A stretch of 64,000 bases of DNA from Rhodeus uyekii (lineage: Eukaryota > Chordata > Actinopteri > Cypriniformes > Acheilognathidae): positions 3,698,501 through 3,762,500 of the forward strand of contig JAWRVZ010000048.1 in NCBI GenBank assembly GCA_037043235.1. Reading direction: 5' to 3'. Below the pieces are notes generated by a model. That model saw only the letters and a program-made list of their open reading frames with translations. It was not told the origin of the DNA and searched no databases. The translations under genes and the position numbers were made by a program. Shown here one piece after another: positions 26,081 through 37,400 of this stretch. The stretch's first letter is position 1; the number at the start of each line of letters is the position of its first letter.

Positions 26081-27660
26081 TAGGAGGTTGCAAAGACATT
26101 GAGGATTGTTCGGACGCTGTACAAGACAGTCTGGTGGTCGTCAGGGTGTTGCTATGCAGCTGCTACGATGTTCTATGTGGTTGCTAAGGTTTTGTGCAAT
26201 TAAGCACATTGCTACGTGGTTACCAGAGTGTTGTTCTGAGAATGCTAAGGCATTCAAGTTGCTTTGAGCATATTACTATGTTGCTAGGGTGTTGCTATGC
26301 GGTCACTATGTGGTCATTAAGGCTTTCTGAGCAGTTTTAAAGTTGCAAAAGAGTTCTGGGAAGTTGCTAGGGTGTTGCCAAGGCATTTAGAGTGGTTTAA
26401 GCACATTAATATGTTGTTACTAGGGTGTTCTGGGATATTGCTAGGGTGTTGCTGTGGTTGCTAAGACATTCTGAGTGGTTTAAGCTCATTGCCATGTTGT
26501 TGCTAGGGTGTTGCTGTGTTTGCTAAGACATTCTGTGTGCTTAAAGTTCATTTCTATGTTGTTGCTAGGGTGTTCTGGGATATTGCTAGGGTGTTGCCAA
26601 GGTGTTGCTTTGTGTTTGACAAGGCATTCTGACTGGTTTAAGCTCATTAATATATGTAGTTGCCATGGTGTTCTGGGATGTTATGTGGTTGCTAAGGCAT
26701 TTTGAGTGGTTTAAGCACATAGCTATGTAGTTGCTAGGGTGTTCTGGGATGTTGCTTGGGTGTGGCCAAGGCATTTAGAGCGGTTTAGGCACATTATTAT
26801 GTTGTTACCAGGGTGTTTTGGATAATATGTGGTTGCTAAGACATTCTGAGTTGTTTAAGCTCATTGCCATGTTGTTGCTAGGGTGTTCTGGGATATTGCT
26901 AGGGTGTTGCTGTGGTTGCTAAGACATTCTGAGTTGTTTAAGCTCATTGCCATGTTGTTGCTAGGGTGTTGCTGTGTTTGCTAAGACATTCTGTGTGCTT
27001 AAAGTTCATTTCTATGTTGTTGCTAGGGTGTTCTGGGATATTGCTAGGGTGTTAGCAAGGTGTTGCTTTGTGTTTGACAAGGCATTCTGACTGGTTTAAG
27101 CTCATTAATATATGTAGTTGCCATGGTGTTCTGGGATGTTATGTGGTTGCTAAGGCATTTTGAGTGGTTTAAGCACATAGCTATGTAGTTGCTAGGGTGT
27201 TCTGGGATGTTGCTTGGGTGTGGCCAAGGCATTTAGAGCGGTTTAGGCACATTACTATTTTGTTACCAGGGTGTTTTGGATATTATGTGGTTGCTAAGAC
27301 ATTCTGAGTGGTTTAAGCCCATTGCCGTGTTGTTGCTAGGGTGTTCTGGGATATTGTTAAGGTTTTGCCAAGGTGTTGCTGTGTTCGTTAAGACATTCTG
27401 TGCACTTAAAGCTCATTTCTATGTTGTTGCCAGGGTGTTCTGGGATGTTATGTGGTTGCTATGGCATTTTGAGTGGTTTAAGCACATAGCTATGTAGTTG
27501 CTAGGGTGTTCTGGGATGTTGTTAGGGTGTTGTCAGGGTGTTCTGGGATGTTGCTATGTGGTTACTAAGACATTCTAAGTGGTTTAAGCTTATTGCAATG
27601 TAGTTGCTAATATGTTCGGGATGTTGCTAGGGTGTTTCTATGGCATTCCGAGTAAATTTA
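26080..27660. repeat. GTTGCTAGGGTGTT-type dispersed repeat with a 458-bp tandem duplication
   Basis: The region is built of short variants of GTTGCTAGGGTGTTCTGGGA, GTGGTTGCTAAGACATTCTG and GGTTTAAGCTCATT. A larger duplication of 458 bp is superimposed: for example, the segment at 26586-26774 recurs almost unchanged at 27044-27232. The open frames here are repeats, not genes. Confidence 0.9.
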
Positions 27661-28111
27661 AAGCATGATTTAAACCCTCTCCTGATGCAGTGCTGTGATG
27701 TGTGACAGATCGTCTTTCTATAATTGGCCATTAGCAGTTTCTCATGCAAACATGTCACACTGATACACAACGGCTGAAAGGGAATCCTCTGCAAAAAGGC
27801 CACAGACTGGGAACTTTTACTCTAAAGGAAGCGCAAAGCAGGAAGCAAGCCAAGCACAGAAGGAAGCTCCCACATGCAGAGATAAACAAGGAGAAACAGG
27901 AAGTGCTTCTGGAGAAAATTATCTCATTAAAACCAAAGCGCAAACCTGCAAAGTCAAACTTCACTGCATGCCTATAAACTCAACCTGACAGAAGAAACGT
28001 TTTTAAAGTCACGAGTCAAAGATTTCAAAGGACACGCGTGGTAAAAAAATAAAGCCTTCACAAACAGTTACTTTATTTGAACACCCTCATACAAACATAT
28101 CTTCCCATCCT

Positions 28112-28143
<32 letters not shown>

Positions 28144-28891
28144 CATAGAGAACAGAGAGAGAAAAGTGAATGAGGAACACAATACGTGCCGCGAGGGTTG
28201 GTTCCCAGACTCGCGCTCGCTCAACTAGTTAACCTGCCTTTCAACTTGTTTGCCTGGAGGCTGTTCAGCGAGCCGGACGCCGCGGAGACACGGATCAACG
28301 GCCCACGCTCCACAAAACACACACCGAGGATCCCGCTTCCCCACACACACAGAGCGGCTCTCAGAACTAGTGATGATCGACAACCATCGCTCTAGTTCAC
28401 TAGTCAGGGCACTGATCCGGCTAATCCATTCCCAGTTTCAAATCCAATATGGTGAGAAAAATCAAACATTTAGATACCAAACATATTTATTCTGTCTTTT
28501 GCAAAGCATTTTGTTCCAGCTGAATACCATGAACACTAAAGAATAACTAAAAATGCAGATTAAAAATACAATAGTTTTATTTAGCTTTCTTTTTCTTTTG
28601 TTCTTTGGCAAAAGAATATAATGAGACAGAGGCAGGTTTATTAGGCTGCTGTTACTTTAAGAGATAAAGCACGCAATTATTATACCGTTCACACAAAGAA
28701 CGATAACTATGATATCGATCTGTTTATTTTAAGCGCGCTGCTGTTTTAAAAGCAGGACGGATTCTGATCAGTTGTTTTTATCGTTCATCATCTGGAATAC
28801 TTATTTGTTTCTCTGTTATGGTTATAGTTGTGGTGTGAACTCTGTTATTCTTTAATATTGTGAACTATAAGTTTATCATCATATTGTTATC
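27661..28891. other. FARP1 intron 1, unclassified
   Basis: Includes a (CA)n tract at 28112-28140 and a GC-richer stretch at 28180-28400 with chance frames. An alternative first exon of FARP1 is possible but not supported by anything specific. Confidence 0.4.
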
Positions 28892-29103
28892 CAGTAATAC
28901 CTTGAGATCCGAGCATAATCTGGTCCAGGACGAGCTCGTAACTCGAATTGCTCGTATCTCAAATCATTTTTCCCATAAGAAATAACAGGGGGGGAAATTA
29001 TCTGTTCCGGCCCTCTAAAAAACTCCCTTGTTAGTGCTGATAACAATGGAAAAAACATGTTTTTAATTGCGATAGAGAGACACACACACACAATTATAGT
29101 ATG
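28892..29103. mobile_element. Left part of a mariner/pogo-like element (20.5-kb family)
   Basis: It starts CAGTAATACCTTGAGATCC and follows the reverse complement of the 20498-20930 copy up to ATTATAGTATG, where another element interrupts it. Confidence 0.8.
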
Positions 29104-29861
29104 CAGTAGAAAAACCCGACTTACAAAACGCTCTACGTATGAAAAATTCAACATACGATAAAAGATTTCGGGGTTTTTTCGCCCGAGTAACGACAAAATG
29201 ATCGAGATGCGAAAAAACATTTCAGAGTTTTGTTTTGAAATTCGCGCTGATTTTGGTTCGGGTTGAATGAAGGCTACAGTTTGTCCGGTCAGAACAATGA
29301 TGTCTCACTCAGGGAATAATCCAAAACTGGTGTTTATTAAAGGTGCATAGATGTGTGGTTGCGCATGATCAATAAAACCTCAACGATTGGCACTAATTCC
29401 CTGTATTTCACTCAATATATACAATCTTCAGCTGATCTCTTTTACCTTAATCATCCGTCAGCTCTCTCAGATGGAAAGTTTTGGAATAGTCCATTTCGCG
29501 CTGAATGACAGGGATGGCTGGAATAGTCCATGTAAGAAGGGGAACACTTTTTACAATCCTGCTCTCCTATTGGTCAGCATTGTGCCGAGTTAACATAAAC
29601 TTTTTCTAATCACTCACCATGGATGTGAAGATTGCTGCTGAAGTGAAAAGGAAGAAGAGGATGCTTTACATTGCATCGAAAAGAGAGATGATTGGGAAGT
29701 ATGGAGTTGGGATGCGCTTCATCCCATGCTAAATGTGGTGTTTTTGTAAGGCTTGGAACGGATTAGGCAATTAACATGTAAAAGCCTGACCTACATACGA
29801 AAAGATCGACTTACGAAGCCAACCTCGGAACGGATTAATTTTGTAAGTCGGGGTTCTACTG
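29104..29861 (+). mobile_element. Nested pogo/Tigger-like transposon
   Basis: The ends are CAGTAGAAAAACCCGACTTAC on the left and its near-inverse GTAAGTCGGGGTTCTACTG on the right, flanked on both sides by TATG. The host element resumes immediately after it, so this copy inserted into an older transposon. The 758-bp body keeps a short piece of a transposase-like frame, pointing to an internally deleted pogo/Tigger element. Confidence 0.8.
29619..29732 (+). pseudogene. Remnant of a pogo/CENP-B-like transposase N-terminus
   Basis: A 37-codon frame beginning MDVKIAAEVKRKKR and containing SKREMIGKYGVG, then a stop. Basic residues followed by a K-x-E-x-I-x-K-Y-x-x-G pattern resemble the N-terminal helix-turn-helix of Tigger/pogo transposases. 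The rest is deleted, so no enzyme could be made. The similarity is from memory and short. Confidence 0.45.
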
Positions 29862-29970
29862 TATGAGGATTCCTGTGATATAAAATAAAATGTGTTTTTA
29901 ATTATGAGTTCTTGCCTTCGAGACAGACGATACAGTAGCGGATAATGGGAGGAGGAGGAGGAGGGAGGAT
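29862..29970. mobile_element. Continuation of the interrupted mariner/pogo-like element
   Basis: It resumes with AGGATTCCTGTGATATAAA and AATTATGAGTTCTTGCCTTC as in the 20.5-kb reference copy, then decays around the GGAGGAGGAGG stretch. The right terminal repeat is not found. Confidence 0.7.
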
Positions 29971-30149
29971 ACATGCCCTCCCTAAAAAAAACAATCCCAC
30001 AATGCACCATGAAGAATCAAAGTATTTATCATAATGCACTTTCAATAACATAAAACCATAAACACCAGTTAAGGCGTTGAGGACGTTGTCAAGGGCCTTT
30101 AACAGTGTTCAACACATACTGACTCCGATTGAGACGCACCCCAAGTCTT

Positions 30150-30198
<49 letters not shown>

Positions 30199-31266
30199 GG
30201 GTGTGTTATCTGTTAACCCTCCACACCCCTGGGAAACATGATTAACACAAAGTCAATGCGTTTCATTATCAAGATCACGGAGGGTCACTAAAGCGGCCGT
30301 CAAAATGTTCACACTTATCGTTACTGTTTGCTACGAGTCACCAGTCAAACATTAAATAATATTTAATGTACTGATATAATAAATAATAATTAACATGCTC
30401 TATTTACTAAAAGGCTTTCCAAATCCGTGCTGAAGCGTTTGCTTTCAGTCGCTGGTTGATGTAGGTTAGTCGAGTAATCCCTTCAGTTCAGATGTTAGTA
30501 GGTTAAGCTGTGTGTGTGTGTGTGCGCCAGTGAGAGAAACAGTGTGTGTGTGTGTGTGGCAGTGAGAGAGACAGAGAGTATGTGTGTGTGTGTGAGAGAG
30601 ACAAAGTGTGTGTGTGTGTGTGTGTTTGAGAGAGAGCGATAGTGAGTGTGTGTGTGTGTGTGTGTGTAAGTGAGAGAGACAAAGAGAGTGTGTGGGTGTG
30701 AGTGAGTGAGTGAGAAAGAGTGTGTGTGTTTTAGCCACATCAAGAATTCATGTGACAGGAAAAGCCCATAAGGAGCTGCTCACACACTTAAAACACAACA
30801 TCACTAAAGCTCTTATAAATCCAGATAAATTAGGTGGATTCTGAGGTTTCACCAGGTTCTGGGATATTGATGATAATTCAATCAATAACGACATGCACTG
30901 TGTTGCACTCGTTTAAAATAATAATAATAAACAACAAGCAATGTGACCCTTACAAACCCGCACCCTGGTAATACCATAGTACAGGGAAACATCAAACAAT
31001 AGCGCGTTTATGAAATAATTTATGAACTAATGCATTTAAAACAATCCAAATATATTATCACTCTTCCACGACCCAAGAAAACGTGGTATTACCACAGTAT
31101 TCGTGTTAGCTATAGGAGTGCAGTAACGCGCTGAGACGCGTGGCAGCGGCGAGATTTAACCGCGTAACCATGGAAACCGCTACACTATATCCGCGATCGC
31201 AAGATTAATAGTAACTCTTTTTCTCCGCCGGTTGATTGCGAGGCAGTGAAATAACGCGGGTCTCAC
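29971..31266. other. FARP1 intron 1, promoter-proximal part
   Basis: It has a (GT)n(GA)n tract at 30152-30198 and a longer mixed GT/GA array at 30505-30730. 31090-31266 becomes CpG-richer towards the presumed promoter. Confidence 0.5.
30505..30730. repeat. Compound (GT)n/(GA)n microsatellite
   Basis: At least six GT blocks separated by GAGAGAGACA-type blocks. Confidence 0.9.
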
Positions 31267-31560
31267 CTTCCCCTTCACCGCCGGATCTGCGCTGCTCGCG
31301 ACTGGATCTCCAAGTATCGCTGCTGGGACTCGATCTCCCGCCAAATAATCGCGCGGAGCGGCGGCGGAACGCGCGCGGAATCCGTGTAACCGCCGGTTAT
31401 TCGGGGGAAGCGTCGCTGATCACCGTCTTCCCGGACGCCATGACCGACTGATCCCGAGAAAACACCGCCTCCCGCATCCCGCCCCGCAGCGCTGCCTCGC
31501 GGAGAGCGCGGGAACTGCGACACCTGGCGGAGGGTTCGAACTGCGCGGTTACAATGTTGC
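31267..31560 (-). promoter_or_regulatory. farp1: Putative FARP1 promoter and noncoding first exon (CpG-rich)
   Basis: About 300 bp dense in CpG, unlike the AT-rich surroundings, lying between the IPO5 3' end and the FARP1 coding exon. On the minus strand a strong donor, GAAG|GTGAGA, sits at 31267/31266. This suggests a 5'UTR exon that splices to the acceptor near 22074. The transcription start is not determinable from sequence; 31560 is only the edge of the CpG-rich zone. Confidence 0.6.
31397..31441 (-). other. Possible upstream ORF in the FARP1 leader
   Basis: A 14-codon frame (MASGKTVISDASPE, then TAA) lies wholly within the putative first exon. It matters only if transcription starts upstream of 31441. 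Confidence 0.3.
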
Positions 31561-33545
31561 GCAATTTTCCCGCGAAGTTCAGATGCTTCGGTTACACTGT
31601 TGCGGTGCAATCAAACAATATCTCTACAATCTTTCAGTCTAAAAACACAAAGAAATAGAATATAATATGTAATATATATATATATAATTACATATTTATA
31701 CAATTATATTTGAGTTTTTTAAAATATTTTTAGGGTTTGTTTATATGCACATTTATTATCTTATAAAGTCTAACAAGGCAAAGAAATAAAATTTAATAAT
31801 GTAAATATTACTTTATCAGACTATATACACACATATTTACACACATACAAAGACTAAAGTTTTTTCTTTTACTTTAGGTAAAGGTAAACAGCAAATTCTG
31901 ACAACATATATATGAGTCTAATGAAGTAATAATTATATACACATTTTAGTTGTGTGAGTTTTGTCTTATTACATTTATGCTACATCTTTCATTTAATATT
32001 CTTAAAACCAATATTCAATAAACTCAAAAAGAGTAATAAGACACTACGGCTGTTAGCAGACAAATTTTTTTTTACACATTTAACGCAGTTGTAATTTTCA
32101 TTGTTTTTTCATATTTTTTTACACAAATGTCAGAATGATTTTAAACGCGAGTTAATCTTGAGTGAATCAGAGTCGATTCGTTCAAACGGCCGATTCATTC
32201 AGTGATTCTATTTTGATTCTGCTGTGATGTTTGTGTGGAAGCACTTAAATATATATATATTGCGTCTAAAAGTGAATTAATTTGAATTGTATGAAATCGG
32301 TGTCAGTTTCAAATGTGATGTTCAGGAAAACAACGCTTGGTCATGAAAGATAAAATGTTTTTCAACAATTAAAGCACTTTTCTTGTAAAAGCTTTTTTCA
32401 AGTGTTTTCTTGAAACAACTTGTTTCTGTAATCATTCAAACAACAAATCATTTATTTCTCTAATGAAGTATTGTGATTCACATATAGAACTACAGGAAAC
32501 AGTGTTACTACAGGAAGTTACTTTTGAAAGTAATCAATGACAATATTGCGTTACGCCCTCATAGTAACTAAATGCATTACTTTATAATGGAAATTAACGC
32601 ATAGTATAACTTTCAACTCATCTGTTCAGCTTGTGAACAAAAAAATATGTTAAATAACCCTTACTTCAGCAATTAAAATCCCAACAAACGTTAAATAATT
32701 TGTCCTTATAGTTGAATGGGATCAAAGGTTCAGTAAAGACATTAAAGTGTTAATAAAGGGAGGATAAAAAGGTGTTTCCATTAGTGCAGAATATTTAGTT
32801 TGCATTGGTTTTGTTTGATTTTACCAAAATATCTTTCCTCAACAAGAGAAACCAACAGCCATTAGTCAATAAGCGCAAAACTAATTAACTTAATTTATTG
32901 CATCACTAGCTGAAAAGAGTAAATGCATAACTCCGATAGTAAAAAAAACATGCTAATAAAACTGAACTAAACCCTAATTAAAACTCATGCAGTTACTTTT
33001 ACAATGCATTACTTTGTATGATACATTCAGTATTTAAAATGTATAGTGTAACAAAGACGCATTAAAATAAAGTGACCGAATGTTATTCTGCAATGAGAAT
33101 TAAAGGGATTAGGATCCAAAAGCGATGCAACTAGATATTGGGAACTACAATAAACAAATTCCCAACATATTCATTTAGTGATGAACTTTCACAGCCAGAT
33201 ATAAAACATGAGCTTTAAGAATTGTATAACTTCTGCAAGATAACTACTTTTGACATGAGAACAAATTCAACATTAAGACTTCAAATAGACTAATTTTATC
33301 TGATGAAGAAAATATGGAGTTTGTCGCTCAAAACCCAACCTTGAACAAAAGCTGCACAGAGATTTACACAATCTTCTCCCGAGTCACTCCTAATTCATTT
33401 ATAACTCTAGTTATGGCTGTAAAAATGATAAAAGTGCAAGTAAACGCCTGACTTCTGCTTTAAAGAACCGCATGTCGTCAACAACGGCTGAACTGAAAGA
33501 AAGGAAACGGCTGCTTTTCCAGCTCAGAGTAACATTACATTGACA
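31561..33545. other. IPO5-FARP1 intergenic region
   Basis: AT-rich sequence without recognisable exons or transposon ends. A GATTCATTCAGTGATTC-like piece is at 32150-32215. Confidence 0.5.
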
Positions 33546-33551
33546 TTTATT
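33546..33551 (-). terminator. Distal poly(A) signal candidate of IPO5
   Basis: AATAAA on the minus strand about 800 bases past the IPO5 stop codon. Confidence 0.35.
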
Positions 33552-33779
33552 GTGATGTAAATCAGCAAACTGGTTCCCGTTACACACGGACAGACTGGAA
33601 ATGAAACGCTGAGGCCGAGATCATCATGTCTTGCAGCTTTAATTCTGAAAGTGTTGTAAAATGATGAACCAGGAAAGATTGCATATCATACAAACGTTGC
33701 ATGTGACCATCAGTAAAGCCAAGCGGCTCCAGACTCGTGCGTTTCCTTCACATCAGAAGCCCTGAACCCAAACATGTGG

Positions 33780-33785
33780 TTTATT
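33780..33785 (-). terminator. Proximal poly(A) signal candidate of IPO5
   Basis: AATAAA on the minus strand, 568 bases past the IPO5 stop. It would give a 3'UTR of about 0.6 kb. Confidence 0.45.
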
Positions 33786-34352
33786 TCAAAGCATGGATTA
33801 AGAGAGCGAACCGATGCCCGTCTCTCCCGAACATCAGCAGCGGTGGCCCGCGGGACCGGCGCCGAAGAGAGCAAAACAAAAACCTGAAAGAAAAGAGACG
33901 TCGACGATATGACGGCTGAATCATCGCTCTATTGCGTTCGAGCTCAACCAACACGAGTCCGTTCAGTCCGATCCCTTCGGCTAGACACATGAGTTGTGAC
34001 AAAACAACTATAACTGATCTCGTAAGGGAGAAAAAGCACGATTTCTACACCAGAAATTCTTATATAACTACGATGATGACGGTGAGTCACTTCATACCCA
34101 TAATCCCCCCCAGATGAGAGTTTCTGAAGCCAAGGCGAGACACACACGCGCACACACACTCGGCCCGTGTGTGGTTGAAGACTTGGAGATATCCGGTCCA
34201 GATGGCTCAGAGGCCCAACACACACTCAAGTCACATGACAATTCTTTGCTGGAAAAAAGGAAAAGGGCCAGAAATCTAGATGTGTAATTCCAGGTGCAGA
34301 GTTGTAATCCTCAGACGGGCCGTTTCACAGGGGTAAGGCGTCGCTCGCTCGC

Positions 34353-34439
34353 TCAGGCCGAGTTCAGGAGGTCCTGGATGGCCTTCTGCTGCGTCTCGTT
34401 GAGCGCCGACACACACTGCGTCCACAGGCCTCCGGAAAC
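34353..34439 (-). CDS. ipo5: IPO5 coding exon 26 (last), with stop codon
   Basis: Encodes residues 1066-1093 ([20 protein letters not shown]...LLNSA) and TGA at 34355-34353. The acceptor is TGTGTGCAG. Confidence 0.95.
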   Translation of the reverse strand, partial: VSGGLWTQCVSALNETQQKAIQDLLNSA

Positions 34440-37400
34440 CTGCACACACACACGAGAGAGTGAAACATCAGGCAAACTCTGTGCACTTACTCTGACATGA
34501 GATAAAAAAGGGTGACTAAACGTTACATTTTAAAATGTCTAAACTTGATTAACTTATAACAAATGACTTTGAAAGAGAAAATAAAGTGATTTAAATGCAT
34601 CAATACAGCAAGAATGACTCACATTACATCTTAAAAGCATCTTACGATAGTGATTTCCATATAAAGGGATGTTGACAAACAGGAATATATCCCAACAGCT
34701 TTAAACAAAGAAACTATGATATGCATCATAAAAGAGCCACATTAATTTGAGAACTAGTGCACAAAGAAAACCCTCTTTGACGTTCAATTTCTCTTGATTG
34801 CTTCCAATTTAACGCATGAAATCAGTGAAAATCCCATTTGAAATCCTTAATTTAATCTGTAAGCTACAAGACAATATTGAGAATCTCAATTCTGCATCAA
34901 TCTGAGGTTCACGAGAGTCTGAAACATCATGCAAACAGTGCATTTACTCTGAAATGAGCGACTAAACGTTACATAGTGGGGGAAAAAAAGCAGCATTTTT
35001 AATATTTACTAATATAATATCTAAAAGTCTAAAGCTAAAGTCTAAACTTCAATTAACTTATAATTTGAAAGTGACTTAAATGCATCAATACAGCAAGTTA
35101 AATGTTTCAGTATGTAATATTTTAGTCATTCTTTCAAGCATAAACGCATTTGACCGTGATTTCCAAAAAGTGCGACTAATCGTTACATACTGGGGAAGAA
35201 AAAAAAACAGCATTTTAAATTTACACGTCTAAACTTGAATGTTAACAAATGACATTTGAAAGAGATAGTGATTTAAATGCATTAACAGCAAGAATGACTC
35301 AAATATTACATACTGAAAGCATTTTACGATAGTGATTTCCATATAAAGTGACGCTGAAAGAAAAAACTTGAATATTTCCCTACAGCTTTAAACAAAGAAA
35401 CTATGATAAGCATCATAAAATAACCACATTAATTTGAAAACTAATGCTACATGATATAATGCACAAATAAAACCCTCTTTGACATTCAATTCATCTTGCT
35501 CGCTTCCAATTTAACGCATAAAATCAGCGAAAGTCCCATTTGAAATCGGTTTATTTGCTCTGTAAGCAACAATAGGACAATAATGAAAGCACAACATTGC
35601 TGATCCTGTGCTGAATGCATTTTAGCACAACAAAAAAAAGAGAATCTCTCCTTTCTGCATCAATCAGAGGTTTTCCAATAAAGCCGTTGCTTCAGACCAG
35701 GAAACTCACTTGCACTTGACGAATGACGTTGGCCAGCCGTTTGCTGCAGTCGTCTTCACCTTTAATCGATTCATTGGCAACGCCGTCAGCAATTATGGTG
35801 AAGATCTTGGGAAGGTTTGTATTATCAGGTCCGAGCACAATGGGATTGTTACTGCGGGAGGAAACGGACGTTAAACTCAAACCGCAGTCATAACCTCGTG
35901 GAGTTGACGTCGGGGAACAGACGCTCACCTCTCGATGAGGTCGCAGAGATAGTTGAAGGTGTGCACGGCCTCCTCCTTATCCTCGTTGAGCGGCAGCCAG
36001 GACAGCCAGTGCGGGAGGATCTCGCTGACGTTCACACACTCGGGCCGGTACTTCATGACTTTGGCCACAGCGGAGATGCAGTTCTCAGTGGCGTTGACGT
36101 TCTCTTTAGCTCTGGATTCGGAGGACTGGATCACACCCACCAGCAGCGGGACGGCCTCTGAAACAACAGCCATGCCTTGAGATAAGAGCATAATCTGCTC
36201 GTATCTCAAATAATTTTTTTGCCATAAGAAATGACAAATTAATCCGTTCCGGCCCTCTAAAATTAGTGCCAATAACAATGGAAAAAACATGTTTTTCTGA
36301 AACAACAGCCATGCTTTAACAGCAATGCCTTGAGATACGAGCATAAGCCGTTCCAGGACGGAGCTCGTATCTCAAGTCATTTTTTCCCATAAGAAATTAA
36401 CGCAAACGCAGTATAGAAGTGTTGTGTATTGATAGACTCAGAAGCTCATATTTATTATTATTGAACACTCATAACTCGTGCTGCTCCCAGCTTAATACTG
36501 GTGAATCACTCGTTGCCCCCGGTAACCCCGCTGTAAAACCAAGCTGCCTCTAGTGGAGATCATATGCAATTACCCATAAATGAGGAGCTTGAGCTGCTGC
36601 GAGTGCTGAACACCTCTAGCGTCTGGAAGCTGCTCGTATCTCAAATATTTACTCATATCTCAAAGGCGTGCTCGTATGTCAAGGTATTACTGTAATAGTT
36701 TAGTACGCCATGATGGGTTTGAATAGCTTGAAACATTATTGAAAATCCAGTTCAATGCAAGTCTTGTCAAAAGTATAATGGTCTGGAAGCTGCTCGTATC
36801 TCAAAGCGATAATGCGCTTGAAGGCTTGCTCGTATCTCGGAAATACTCGTATGTCAAGACACTCATATCTCAAGGCATTACTGTATAAACCGGAGGCTCA
36901 CAACGCAGAAATCCAGCATCAAGGAATTCAGATGTATTTAACGTAGCGCTGTTCAATAACTCGCCATCCGTTCAAATGAAAAGGTCAATAAGCTCTTCAA
37001 GCATAATTTAGTCTCATTTCCTGCTTGGGCTTCATAAGGATCGGAGCAAGTGGTTTGTTCCTCACCTGTGAAGGCCGGCCTGTAGTTTTCTCCTCCGAAC
37101 TGAGCCATGACTCCCACGCCGTACGCGGCCGCCTGCCGCACCTCCGGACTGCCGTCACACAGCGACTGCATCATGGGCCGCAGGAAGTACTCCGCGTATT
37201 TGAAGGAAGACGGGCTGCAGTGTTCGACGATGTCATCGAATATGCAGAGCCCCCACTGTCTGTCGGCCCAGGGTCTGTGCGGACACTGTCAGGAACACGA
37301 GCGTTAAAACAGGCCGAGTTTAACCCGGATCTGAGACACGAGTACTCACGATCAGATTGACGATGAGCTGCAGAAGCTGCTCGAACCACGGCAGAACCTG

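Noticed and set aside
35925..36344. 139-codon frame running upstream of IPO5 exon 24
   Set aside because: The extra N-terminal codons read through the intron 23 acceptor into transposon sequence.
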